A stretch of 64,000 nucleotides of DNA from Streptomyces sp. NBRC 110035 (lineage in GTDB: Bacteria > Actinomycetota > Actinomycetes > Streptomycetales > Streptomycetaceae), in contig NZ_BBNN01000015.1 in assembly GCF_000829695.1 (NCBI RefSeq), positions 310,001 to 374,000 on the forward strand, given 5' to 3'. Shown one piece after another: positions 20,593-28,287 of this stretch. The number at the start of each line of letters is the position of its first letter. The stretch's first letter is position 1. The notes under the pieces are model-generated. The model did no database searches, was not told where the DNA came from, and was given only the letters and a program-made list of their open reading frames with translations. A program made the position numbers and the translations under genes.

Positions 20593-20957
20593 GCGTCGAA
20601 TCCTTCCGGCGACACCCCGGGCAGCATCCGGCCCCGGGCGAGCAACTGCAATCCCAGCATGGCAGCTGTGCCCCAGAACGCGGTACCGGCCGACGCCCGC
20701 CCACTGCCGTCCGCACCGAGTGCCCGGCAGCGGGTCAACAGCGGCAGCGCCTGCTCCACCGGCAGCAGCACGGCGACCACCCGCGCCCGGCGCACGGACG
20801 AACCGTGCGGGCGAACCACGGTGAGTTCCTCGGGTTACACCCCGAGGTCCGGCGGCTCACTCCCGGGCGTCCAGAACGCCATCCGTCCCATCCGGGGCGG
20901 ATCCGCGGGAAGGAACACCGCCTTGCTCAGGGCGAGCTCCGGCAACCGAGTGAACAT
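20505..20957 (-). pseudogene. Displaced N-terminal part of the SNF2 helicase
   Basis: The normal N-terminus of the helicase is readable from MFTRLPELAL (20957) but is broken twice. First, an in-frame TAA at 20835-20837 separates ...GSEPPDLGV from PEELTVVRPHGSSVRR. Second, near 20505 the frame must shift by one base (one G missing in a CCCGGG run) to continue as ALPLTLPAAEP. Two lesions argue for a real pseudogene rather than one sequencing error. The stretch AVFLPADPPRMGRMAFW is, from memory, the typical start of Streptomyces SNF2 proteins. Confidence 0.7.
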
Positions 20958-21274
20958 CCGCTCCCGGTCCGGAGTCGTCGATCCGGGCTCTGCCGACCGA
21001 TGGACCTTCACCACTACGCCCACTCCTGGCACAGGCTCCTGCAACTGTTCGGGAGGACGCGAGCCGCCCGCGAGCCCTCGGTGGGTAAGGCTATCCGCGC
21101 AGACGGACAGCGCGTGCCAGAAGTGCTTCGCTCACTCGGCGCAGTGCGGGAAGATGCCACCGGCACCCGCCGGGGACGGTTGCGGCACTTCTGTGGTCGC
21201 ACTCCCTTGCCAGTGGGTGATCGCCGCGTGACACCGGTGTCAGCAGGTGCTGTGCTCGATCCGGTTGAGTCCTG
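20958..21274. other. Intergenic, no supported gene
   Basis: About 315 bases between the helicase pseudogene and the toxin gene. Short frames on both strands (e.g. 21014-21202 minus) have no recognisable family and lack good start signals. Its base composition is slightly less G+C-rich than the neighbours. Confidence 0.5.
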
Positions 21275-21535
21275 TCAGCTCTCGTAGTGGTAGCGGCACT
21301 GTGCGATCAGGACGCCGTCCTCGGTGGCCTTGTAGATCAGTCGGTGCTCGTCGTTGATGCGGCGCGACCAGTAGCCCTGGAATCCGTGCTTGAGCGGTTC
21401 CGGTGTGCCGATCCCCTCGTTGCCGTTTCTGGCGATGTCCGCGATGAGCGTGTTGATGCGCTTCAGGATCTTCCGGTCCTGAAGCTGCCACCACAGATAG
21501 TCCTCCCAGGCGCGGGAGGAGAAGGTGATCTTCAT
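21275..21535 (-). CDS. yoeB: Toxin of the Txe/YoeB family
   Basis: 86 residues, the usual YoeB size. Recognisable features are the start MKITFSSRAWEDYLWWQ, LIADIARN, the EPLKHGFQGYWSRRIND block and the C-terminal HRLIYK...CRYHY with the catalytic-type His/Tyr residues. YoeB is a ribosome-dependent mRNA endonuclease neutralised by YefM. The ATG is nine bases after the antitoxin stop. The module lies between dapC remnants, where it could stabilise an integrated element. Confidence 0.93.
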   Translation of the reverse strand: MKITFSSRAWEDYLWWQLQDRKILKRINTLIADIARNGNEGIGTPEPLKHGFQGYWSRRINDEHRLIYKATEDGVLIAQCRYHYES

Positions 21536-21544
21536 TCGCGGCCT

Positions 21545-21802
21545 TTATTCTCCGGTCGCCAGCTCGCGCACGGTGCCGCCGCCGTTCTCCAGCTCGTCGA
21601 TGGACGCGAGCAGGCGCCGGGCGTTCGCCGGGCTTCGCAGCAGGTACGCCGTCTCCTTCAGGGACTCGTAGTCCTCAAGGGAGACGATGACGACCGGCTC
21701 ATGTCCGGCCCGGGTGATGACGACCTCTTCGCGGTCGTCGGTGACGGAGTTGAGTACCTCGGCGTACCGGGCGCGCGACTCGGAGTACGTCATGGTTTTC
21801 AC
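21545..21802 (-). CDS. yefM: Antitoxin of the YefM (Phd/YefM) family
   Basis: 85 residues: MTYSESRARYAEVLNSV, then REEVVITRAGHEPVVIVSL and DYESLKET, the standard YefM fold; the C-terminal half would wrap the toxin. The GTG at 21802 has GGAGGG at a 6-base spacing; an ATG at 21793 is the alternative. The inverted repeat at 21817-21836 just upstream is the likely autorepression operator. Confidence 0.93.
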   Translation of the reverse strand: MKTMTYSESRARYAEVLNSVTDDREEVVITRAGHEPVVIVSLEDYESLKETAYLLRSPANARRLLASIDELENGGGTVRELATGE

Positions 21803-21816
21803 GATCGGCCCTCCTT

Positions 21817-21836
21817 ACGTACAGGAAATTGTACGT
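21817..21836 (-). promoter_or_regulatory. YefM/YoeB operator palindrome
   Basis: ACGTACA-GGAAAT-TGTACGT, a perfect 7-bp inverted repeat 14 bp before the yefM start. YefM operators are known for TGTACA-core palindromes, which this resembles. Confidence 0.7.
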
Positions 21837-21967
21837 CGGCCACTGTGGTGCGACAAGCGCCGGAATAACGGCCGCGACCGGGCGGCCTCCGGCGTGAAGG
21901 TTCCGGGCGGGTGAGGTGTGGCAGGCAACGGGGAATGCGACGACCAGCCCCGCAGGACGGCGGTCGG

Positions 21968-22101
21968 TGCGCGAATGCCTTGCGGAGCCGTTCCGTCGCG
22001 TCCACCACGTCCACCAGTACCTCGGTGCGCTTGCAGAAGGCGAAGCGGATGTACGGGGCGCCCGCCTCCCGGTGGTCGTGGAAGGCCGACGTGGGGATGG
22101 C
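21968..22101 (-). pseudogene. dapC-like aminotransferase C-terminal tip, copy 3
   Basis: Reads IPTSAFHDHREAGAPYIRF then AFCKRTEVL and about 20 further residues, the last ~45 residues of the aminotransferase. It begins almost where copy 1 breaks off (IPTSAFHD is in both). It adjoins a 19-bp tandem repeat at 22101-22138. No start or active site; a remnant only. Confidence 0.8.
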
Positions 22102-22138
22102 ACGATCAAGCCGATGCAGCACGATCAAGCCGATGCAG
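22101..22138. repeat. 19-bp tandem duplication at remnant junction
   Basis: CACGATCAAGCCGATGCAG occurs twice in tandem (22101-22119, 22120-22138), exactly where dapC copy 3 meets the Uma2 fragment. This looks like a rearrangement scar. Confidence 0.85.
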
Positions 22139-22568
22139 TACGACACGGTCGTGTCCCTCGGACGCCACGCGAAGACCGCCTCGGACGTCTGCATCGACTT
22201 ACCCGCCGACGAGAACTCCGCCCCCGATCTGGCGATCCTCCGCGAGGATTCCCGCCGGGAGGGCAAGCGCTACAGCTTCGAGGACGTCCTGCTGATCTCC
22301 GAGGTCGTCTCGACCTCCTCCGCACGCAAGGACTACGACGACTGCACTACGAAGTACGGCCGCTACGGCATCCCCATCTACTTGGTCGTGGACCCCTACG
22401 CCCAGGAAGTCGTCCTCCACACCCAGCCGACCGCCACCGGTTGCATCGCGGCACACACCCACAAGTACGGCACGGGCAAGCCCCCCCATCCCCCTGGCCG
22501 ACGGCCGCACCTTCACCCTCGACCTCGACGAACTCCCGCGTTCCGAGCCCGAGGCCGGCGCCCGCTGA
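22133..22568 (+). pseudogene. Uma2-family endonuclease fragment
   Basis: C-terminal two thirds of a Uma2 (DUF820, PD-(D/E)xK-like) protein: ENSAPDLAIL, LLISEVVSTSSARKDY, KYGRYGIPIYLVVDP. The N-terminal part is absent. A C-run near 22485 shifts the frame: after ...KYGTGK the expected LPIPLADGRTFTLDL is in another frame, ending at 22568. It contains a TTA codon. Uma2 proteins are widespread in Streptomyces, of uncertain role. This copy is dead. Confidence 0.8.
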
Positions 22569-22599
22569 CGTAGGGCACCCGGCGGCGCGGTTCGTGGGT

Positions 22600-23038
22600 T
22601 CAGGGCGCCAGGCGTCGCAGTCGGCCGGCGGCCTCGTGGAGAACGTCGTCCCTCTTGCAGAAGGCGAAGCGGACCTGGCTGCGGCCGTCTTCCGGGTCGT
22701 CGTAGAAGACGGATACGGGAACGGCGACGACGCCGCAGCGTTCGGGGAGGGCGCGGCAGAAGGCATAGGCGTCCTTCTCGCCGAAGGGGGCGATGTCGGT
22801 GGTGATGAAGTACGTGCCCCGGGGCCGGTAGACCTCGAACCCGGCCGCACGCAGGCCGTCGCCGAGCAGGTCGCGCTTGCGCCGGTGGTCGGCGCGGAAG
22901 TCGTCGAAGTACGCGTCCGGCAGCGCGAGGGCCTCGGCGACCGCGTACTGGAAAGGGCCCGCTGAGACGTACGTCAGGTACTGCTTCGCCGAGCGGACCG
23001 CCGCCACCAGTTCGGGGGTTCCCGTCACCCAGGACGCT
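22600..23038 (-). pseudogene. dapC-like aminotransferase 3' half, copy 2
   Basis: Complete C-terminal third of the aminotransferase (SWVTGTPELVAAVRSAKQYL to the natural stop after HEAAGRLRRLAP), best preserved of the three remnants. It lacks the cofactor-binding N-terminal part. A short in-frame ATG at 23052 would allow a 150-residue product, but without the PLP lysine it cannot be a transaminase. Its 5' edge is at the same codon as copy 1. It retains a natural 3' end, as expected for a displaced native gene end. Confidence 0.88.
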
Positions 23039-23064
23039 CCCTGTTCACGCACTCATTCACATAC
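23025..23064 (-). other. att-like junction of dapC copy 2
   Basis: The dapC sequence starts at CCTGGGTGACGGG after non-dapC sequence at 23039-23064 that is related to the same position of copy 1. In the intact gene the same codons continue upstream as TTCACCGGCTGGAAGGTCGG (minus strand). The switch marks the crossover region. Confidence 0.65.
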
Positions 23065-23140
23065 GGGCCTACAGAGCTGCGCACCCCCGAGTGACAGTGA
23101 GCCGTTGTGTACATATGAGACACCCGGTACTCTCGGGCGC

Positions 23141-23410
23141 ATGTCGCAGCCGATGCCCATAGAGTCCATCCGCGATGTGCGGGCACACCTGGCCGAGGTC
23201 GTTGAGCGGGCCGACCGGGATGATGTACCCACCGTCATCACTCGGCGCGGTAAGCAGGTCGCCGCCGTGGTGTCCATCGAGGTGCTGCGCAAATACCAGG
23301 AGTGGGAAGAGCGCGAGATCAACCGGATCATCGACGAGCGCATGGCCGACCCGGCGCCCGGCATCCCGATCGAGGACATCATGAGGGAGACGCTGGCGCG
23401 CAGTGAGTGA
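23141..23410 (+). CDS. Antitoxin of the Phd/YefM family
   Basis: 89 residues with the Phd-type N-terminal DNA-binding fold (IESIRDVRAHLAEVVERA, VPTVITRRGKQVAAVVSI) and a charged helical C-terminus (EWEEREINRIIDERM). The ATG at 23141 is used; 23153 is possible. Its stop overlaps the toxin GTG by eight bases. It presumably binds and represses its own promoter in 23065-23140, where TGTACA is seen at 23108. Confidence 0.9.
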   Translation: MSQPMPIESIRDVRAHLAEVVERADRDDVPTVITRRGKQVAAVVSIEVLRKYQEWEEREINRIIDERMADPAPGIPIEDIMRETLARSE

Positions 23411-23675
23411 GTACCGCACCGTCTTCCGAGCCGAGGCTCAGGCCGAACTCCGCAAGGTTCCGCGAGACATGGCCCTCCGCATTCTGGCCAAGCTGACTGA
23501 GCTGGAGAGCGACCCGACGGGGTTCAACACCACGGCCCTCGTCTCCCAGCCCGACCGGCGCCGCCTAAGGGTGGGCGACTACCGCGTGATCTACACAATC
23601 GACAACGGCGAGCTGGTGGTGTGGGTCGTCCACGTCGGGCATCGCTCCACTCCCAGCCCGACCGGCGCCGCCTAA
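23403..23675 (+). CDS. RelE-family toxin with altered C-terminus
   Basis: 90 residues of RelE/ParE fold (YRTVFRAEAQAELRKVPRD, then RRLRVGDYRVIYTID, LVVWVVHVGHR). The last residues read ...HRSTPSPTGAA because an exact 107-bp tandem duplication (23544-23650, 23651-23757) shifts the frame. The second repeat unit still carries the presumed original end HRSTVYDT followed by TGA at 23771-23773. The core active-site strand is retained, so the toxin may still work with a changed tail. RelE toxins cleave mRNA on the ribosome. Confidence 0.85.
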   Translation: MSEYRTVFRAEAQAELRKVPRDMALRILAKLTELESDPTGFNTTALVSQPDRRRLRVGDYRVIYTIDNGELVVWVVHVGHRSTPSPTGAA

Positions 23676-23757
23676 GGGTGGGCGACTACCGCGTGATCTA
23701 CACAATCGACAACGGCGAGCTGGTGGTGTGGGTCGTCCACGTCGGGCATCGCTCCAC
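23544..23757 (+). repeat. Exact 107-bp tandem duplication
   Basis: Two identical units, 23544-23650 and 23651-23757, covering the 3' third of the RelE-type toxin gene. The period is not a multiple of three. The identity suggests a very recent event, or possibly an assembly artefact. Confidence 0.9.
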
Positions 23758-23804
23758 CGTCTACGACACCTGAGCACTCCCGATACGACCACGCGGTCCA
23801 GGCC

Positions 23805-25001
23805 CTATGCGCTGAGTGTCTTGAGGCGGGAGACGGCCTCCTCCAGCACGGCCGTCTGCTTGCAGAAGGCGAAGCGTACGAAGGGGGCGCCGGCCTCGCG
23901 GTGGTCGTAGAAGACGGCGTTCGGGATGGCGACGACGCCGGCGCGCTCCGGCAGGGCGCGGCAGAAGGCGAAGCCGTCGCCGTCTTTGGACAGCACAGCG
24001 CCGAGGGGGCGGATGTCGGTGGTGATGAAGTACGTGCCCGCCGTCCGGAACACCTCGAACCCGGCCTCCGCCAGCCCCGCCGCCAGTACGTCCCGCTTGG
24101 CGAGCATGTCCGCGCGGAACCCCTCGAAGTAGGTGTCCGGCAGCGCGAGGGCCTCGGCGACGGCGTACTGGAACGGCCCGGACGCCACGTATGTGAGGTA
24201 CTGCTTCGCCGAGCGCACGGCGGTGACGAGCGCTGGCGCGGCCGTCACCCAGCCGACCTTCCAGCCGGTGAAGGAGAAGGTCTTGCCGGCGCTCGAGATG
24301 GTGACCGTGCGGTCGCGCATGCCCGGGAAGGTCGACAGGGGGACGTGTTCGGCGTCGTCGTAGACCAGGTGTTCGTACACCTCGTCCGTGACCACCAGCA
24401 GGTCGCGTTCCACCGCCAGCGCGGCGATCACCGACAGCTCCTCACGGGTGAGGACGGTGCCGGTCGGGTTGTGCGGGGTGTTGATCAGCAGCAGGCGGGT
24501 GCGGTCGGTGACGGCGTCGCGCAGTTCGTCGAGGTCGAGGTGGAAGCGGCCCTCGCGCGGGCGCAGGGTGACCGGTATGCGGGTGGCGCCCGCCAGCGCG
24601 ACGCAGGCCGCGTACGAGTCGTAGTACGGCTCCAGGGCGACCACCTCGTCGCCCGGCTCCAGCAGGGCGAGCAGCGCCGCGGCGATCGCCTCGGTGGCGC
24701 CCGCGGTGACGAGGACCTCCGTGTCGGGGTCGGGGGAGAGGCCGTAGCGGCGCTGCTGGTGCGCGGCGATCGCGGTGCGCAGTTCGGGGACGCCGGGGCC
24801 GGGCGGGTATTGGTTGCCGCGGCCGTCCCGCAGTGCCTTCACCGCCGCCTCCCTGACCTCCTTCGGGCCGTCGGTGTCCGGGAACCCCTGGCCCAGGTTG
24901 ATGGAGCCGGTGCGCAGGGCCAGGGCGGACATCTCGGCGAAGATCGTGGTCCCGAACTCGGCGAGCCGGCGGTTCAGGAGGGGACGCGCGCTGGAGGTCA
25001 T
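23805..25001 (-). CDS. dapC: PLP-dependent aminotransferase (DapC-type), intact
   Basis: 398-residue fold-type I aminotransferase: LGQGFPDTDGP, the NTPHNPTG motif, DEVYEHLVYDD, and the PLP lysine in SSAGKTFSFTGWK (about residue 240). In Streptomyces this gene is annotated as N-succinyldiaminopimelate aminotransferase (lysine/diaminopimelate route) or generically as a class I aminotransferase; the substrate is not proved by sequence. The ATG at 25001 has AGGA eight bases upstream; 25010 is an alternative. As I recall, its codons around GKTFSFTGWKVGWVT contain the reported attB of actinophage TG1, and three truncated copies downstream fit repeated use of that site. Confidence 0.9.
   Translation of the reverse strand: MTSSARPLLNRRLAEFGTTIFAEMSALALRTGSINLGQGFPDTDGPKEVREAAVKALRDGRGNQYPPGPGVPELRTAIAAHQQRRYGLSPDPDTEVLVTAGATEAIAAALLALLEPGDEVVALEPYYDSYAACVALAGATRIPVTLRPREGRFHLDLDELRDAVTDRTRLLLINTPHNPTGTVLTREELSVIAALAVERDLLVVTDEVYEHLVYDDAEHVPLSTFPGMRDRTVTISSAGKTFSFTGWKVGWVTAAPALVTAVRSAKQYLTYVASGPFQYAVAEALALPDTYFEGFRADMLAKRDVLAAGLAEAGFEVFRTAGTYFITTDIRPLGAVLSKDGDGFAFCRALPERAGVVAIPNAVFYDHREAGAPFVRFAFCKQTAVLEEAVSRLKTLSA
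24243..24295 (-). other. attB-like region inside the intact aminotransferase gene
   Basis: Minus-strand coding sequence for GKTFSFTGWKVGWVT. Both long remnants begin to match this gene at CTGGGTGACGG, so the crossover lies here or just upstream. The identity with a TG1-type attB is recalled from the literature and not checked. Confidence 0.55.
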
Positions 25002-25148
25002 GCGGCTCATCCTGCGCCGAACCTCTGGAGTTGCTCAACTCCGGCTTGGGCCGTGCGGGCATCGGGCATCTCCCGTCCACACACGTGAGCGAGGCACCCA
25101 CGGGGGTCGCTTCGGGGGAATCACGGGGGACGAAAGGACGGTGGCGTC

Positions 25149-25400
25149 ATGGTCATCGGAATCATCCTGACCCTGGTCTTCGCGTTGGGCGTCGTGTTCG
25201 CGGTGGCGGCGGGACGCCGTCGCCCTGCGAGCCGGCCGCGTCGCGGCGGCAGCGGCGGCAGTGACAGCGGCGGCAGCTGGTGGGCGGGCGGCGGGGCCGT
25301 CGCCGCCTCCTGCGGCTCGTCGCACGGTGACGGAGGCGGGGGAAGCTCCGGCGGATCGTCCTGCGGGGGCGGCGGAGGATGCGGCGGGAGCGGCAGCTGA
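25149..25400 (+). CDS. Small Gly/Ser-rich membrane-anchored protein
   Basis: 83 residues: one N-terminal hydrophobic segment (MVIGIILTLVFALGVVFAVA), a basic patch (GRRRPASRPRR), then a Gly/Ser/Cys-rich tail ending CGGGGGCGGSGS. Such tails are seen on small Streptomyces membrane proteins of unknown role. ATG at 25149 after AAAGGACGG. A hairpin follows 44 bp after the stop. Confidence 0.65.
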   Translation: MVIGIILTLVFALGVVFAVAAGRRRPASRPRRGGSGGSDSGGSWWAGGGAVAASCGSSHGDGGGGSSGGSSCGGGGGCGGSGS

Positions 25401-25443
25401 CGGAGCCGGGGAGGCAGGAGGGCCGGGGCAGCCCGTCCCGGGA

Positions 25444-25478
25444 GACAGTGGGGTCCGCGCCTGGCGGGCCCCACTGTC
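25444..25478 (+). terminator. Terminator-like hairpin
   Basis: GACAGTGGGG (25444-25453) pairs with CCCCACTGTC (25469-25478), with further CCGC/GCGG pairing inside the loop. It follows the small Gly-rich protein gene. Confidence 0.75.
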
Positions 25479-25793
25479 GCGCTGTACGCCGGATGCGCGC
25501 CGGATGTGCGCCAGAGCGCGCGCCAGGCATGCGCCGTGCCCGACACCTTGAACAGGTGATCTGAGGAGCCCCCGAGGGGATGGAAACCGCACGAAGTTGG
25601 GTAAAAACGCTGTGGCGGCACCATAGTTCGTGATTCCCTCTCCCTTACCAGCACAGCCCTCGGACTCCCTGCGGACCTCATCCGACCGGCCGGCCGGGCT
25701 GGCGAGCCGAACCCTCCGGTATGACCGGGGTGCGACGGACGCCCGTATCTCCCCCTCCCACCCCCTCTCCATGTGCGCTTGCGGAGCCGATCC
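25479..25793. other. Intergenic, no supported gene
   Basis: About 315 bases. Contains a CTCTCCCTTACC-type pyrimidine stretch near 25637 and presumably the promoter of the DUF2617 gene. Frames on the minus strand here are low-complexity and unsupported. Confidence 0.5.
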
Positions 25794-26312
25794 ATGCTCA
25801 CGACCCTGACCACCGCCTACACCGACACGCGCGCGGCCGACCTCGCCTGGGTCCTGGGGCGCGAGCCGCTGCCCGCGCTGGCCACGCTCGACCTCGAACT
25901 GGCGCGGGCCAAAGTCCAGTTGCGGCTCCTCGGCGCCTCCCACCAGGTGCTGCTGGAGGAGGAGCAAGGGGTCTGTTCGGAGACGGTGGCGTGCATCCCG
26001 GGCAGCAGAACACCCCTTCCCCTGGGCGTCGCCACCCGGGTGGGCGACTGGGAGTACGAGTTCGCCGCCCGCGTGGAGATGCTCTCCCCGGGCTCCTTCG
26101 CGGGCCGCGCCCAGGAGTTGCTCGCCCTGGTCTCCGACCATCCGCACGGTCTCGCGGGCGTGTTTCCGGGGAGCCCGCACGCGTTCACCGCGATGCTCGC
26201 CCAGCGCCAGGAGAATCGGGTCCACTGGCGGACCTGGCACGCCTACCCGCAGGACGGTCAGTTGGTGGCGACCCGGACAAGGGTGGGCGTGCGGGTGAAG
26301 GCGGGCGTGTGA
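25794..26312 (+). CDS. DUF2617 family protein
   Basis: 172 residues; conserved actinobacterial family without known function. Recognisable text: AYTDTRAADLAWVLGREPLPAL, ELLALVSDHPHGLAGVFPG, WRTWHAYPQ. The ATG at 25794 has CGGAG nine bases before it. It precedes the spermidine-synthase-like gene, the arrangement I recall for S. coelicolor. Confidence 0.85.
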   Translation: MLTTLTTAYTDTRAADLAWVLGREPLPALATLDLELARAKVQLRLLGASHQVLLEEEQGVCSETVACIPGSRTPLPLGVATRVGDWEYEFAARVEMLSPGSFAGRAQELLALVSDHPHGLAGVFPGSPHAFTAMLAQRQENRVHWRTWHAYPQDGQLVATRTRVGVRVKAGV

Positions 26313-26430
26313 GCGGTGTCGTGTGTGTCGTGTGGAATCTTTTCCGTTCGTACTGAAATCGGGCAAGGGTGAGTAAACATCACACGCATGGGTGACGTTC
26401 CGCTGCTGAGGCGTAACGTAACGTCGCAGG

Positions 26431-28161
26431 GTGATCGAACCGCAGGCCCCCGCTCCGCCCGGCTCCACGCAGTCCCCGGGCAGGCCACGCGGCAGTAGCG
26501 ACGGCAGTCGCGAGGGCGTGGGCGGAAGCGGTGGCGGGGGCGGGGGCGGTGGCGGGGATGGCCCGGGCGGTTCTCTGCGGTTGCCCGTGCGGCCGGGCAC
26601 CGGGCGGTTCCTGGTGCTCGCGGGTGTGTTCGTCTGCGCGGCCTGCGGACTCGTGTACGAACTCGAACTCGTCGCACTCGCCGCGTACCTGATGGGCGAC
26701 TCGGTCACCCAGGCATCCGTCGTGCTGTCCGTCATGGTCTTCGCCATGGGCATCGGCTCGCTGGGCGCCAAGCGGCTGCGGCGGCACGCGGCGGCCGGTT
26801 TCGGAGCCGTCGAGGCCGCCCTCGCCCTGGTCGGCGGATGCAGCGCGATGGCCCTGTACGCCGTCTTCGCATGGACCGGCGGCTGGGGCGGTCCGTGGGC
26901 GTACGGGCCCCCTGTCCTGCTGGTCGTGTTCTCGCTGGCCGTCGGCCTGCTGATCGGGGCCGAGGTGCCGCTCCTGATGGAGCTGATCCAGCGGATCCGA
27001 CGCCAGGACGCGGGCGGCGCGGTGGCCGACCTGTTCGCCGCGGACTACGTCGGCGCCCTCGTCGGCGGGCTCGCCTTCCCGTTCCTTCTCCTTCCGTTCC
27101 TCGGCCAGTTGACGGGGACCCTGATCACCGGCGCGGTCAACACGGTGGTCGGCGGCGCGCTGGTGCTCGGTCTGTTCCGGCGGGATCTCACCCGCCGCGC
27201 CCGCCGCCTGCTGATCGTCGGCAACCTCTGCGTGCTGACCGTCCTCGCCTCGGCCACCGTCCTCGTCGACGACTTCGAACGGGCCGCCCGCCACGCCATG
27301 TACGGCTCGGACGTCCGGGTGGCCCTGCGGACCGACGTGCAGGAAGTGGTGCTCACCGGTGACCGGGACGGCCGGTCCCTCGGCCTGTTCCTCGACGGCC
27401 GGCTGCGGGCCGGCAGCCGGGACGAACTCCGCTACCACGAGGCCCTGGTGCACCCCGCGATGGCCGGACCGCACGCGCGCGTACTCGTCCTCGGCGGCGG
27501 CGACGGGCTGGCCGCCCGCGAGGTGCTGCGCCATTCCGGCGCGCGGCGGGTCGACGTCGTCGAACTCGACGCGGGCGTGGTGCGGCTGGCCCGCCACGAC
27601 CCCGCCCTGTCCGCACTGAACGACCGCGCCCTCGACGACCCGCGTGTACGCGTCACCACCGAGGACGCCTTCGACTGGCTGCGCGGGGCGCCCCCGGCCG
27701 CGTACGACGTGGTGGTCTCCGATCTGCCGCACCCGGAGATCACCGCGAGCACCAAGCTGTACTCGCAGGAGTTCTACGGCCTGGCCCGGCGCCTTCTCGC
27801 CCCGGGCGGGCGGCTCGTGGTGCACGCCGGGCCGGTGGCGTCCCGGCCCGAGGCGTTCTGGACGGTGGAGTCCACGATCCGCTCGGCCGGCTTCCGCACC
27901 GCCCCGTACGGCACGGGCGGCCGACAGGCCGGTCCCGTCGACGGGCCTGGCCGCACCCCGGCGGACACCACCCGCGCCCTGCGCGACCGGGGCTTCGTCC
28001 TCGCCGCCCGTACCGCCCCCGAGCTGCGCCTGGACCCGTCCGGCCCCCGCCCGCGCACCCTCACCGACAGCTCCCTGGCCGCCGGCGCGCGGGCCGTCGA
28101 ACGTACCCGCGTCCCCGGTCTCCCGCCGTCGACACTGATCCATCCCCGGTACGCGCGCTGA
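26431..28161 (+). CDS. Spermidine synthase-like protein with membrane N-terminus
   Basis: 576 residues. After a Gly-rich leader come about seven hydrophobic segments (residues ~50-280; [21 protein letters not shown] at the first), then a Rossmann methyltransferase-like polyamine aminopropyltransferase domain: [29 protein letters not shown], and VVVSDLPHP. The family resembles SpeE fused to a fused-MFS-like membrane region; whether it makes spermidine is unproven. GTG start at 26431. It is followed after about 125 bp by the SRPBCC gene on the same strand. Confidence 0.88.
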   Translation: MIEPQAPAPPGSTQSPGRPRGSSDGSREGVGGSGGGGGGGGGDGPGGSLRLPVRPGTGRFLVLAGVFVCAACGLVYELELVALAAYLMGDSVTQASVVLSVMVFAMGIGSLGAKRLRRHAAAGFGAVEAALALVGGCSAMALYAVFAWTGGWGGPWAYGPPVLLVVFSLAVGLLIGAEVPLLMELIQRIRRQDAGGAVADLFAADYVGALVGGLAFPFLLLPFLGQLTGTLITGAVNTVVGGALVLGLFRRDLTRRARRLLIVGNLCVLTVLASATVLVDDFERAARHAMYGSDVRVALRTDVQEVVLTGDRDGRSLGLFLDGRLRAGSRDELRYHEALVHPAMAGPHARVLVLGGGDGLAAREVLRHSGARRVDVVELDAGVVRLARHDPALSALNDRALDDPRVRVTTEDAFDWLRGAPPAAYDVVVSDLPHPEITASTKLYSQEFYGLARRLLAPGGRLVVHAGPVASRPEAFWTVESTIRSAGFRTAPYGTGGRQAGPVDGPGRTPADTTRALRDRGFVLAARTAPELRLDPSGPRPRTLTDSSLAAGARAVERTRVPGLPPSTLIHPRYAR

Positions 28162-28287
28162 GCCGTGACCGCTGGACCGTGACCGCTGGACCGAGACCGC
28201 TGAGGCGGGCCCACCGGGCCGCGTCCGATGGTCCTTTCGCGCCGACGGGGATACAGCCCGGCGTTCGCGTGGGTAGGCTCCGCAGTC

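Noticed and set aside
20835..21044. Separate 69-residue minus-strand gene
   Set aside because: It is in the same frame as the helicase N-terminal fragment and reads as its start, cut off by a TAA.
22600..23052. Functional short aminotransferase
   Set aside because: It lacks the N-terminal half and the PLP lysine and starts at the same junction as another remnant.
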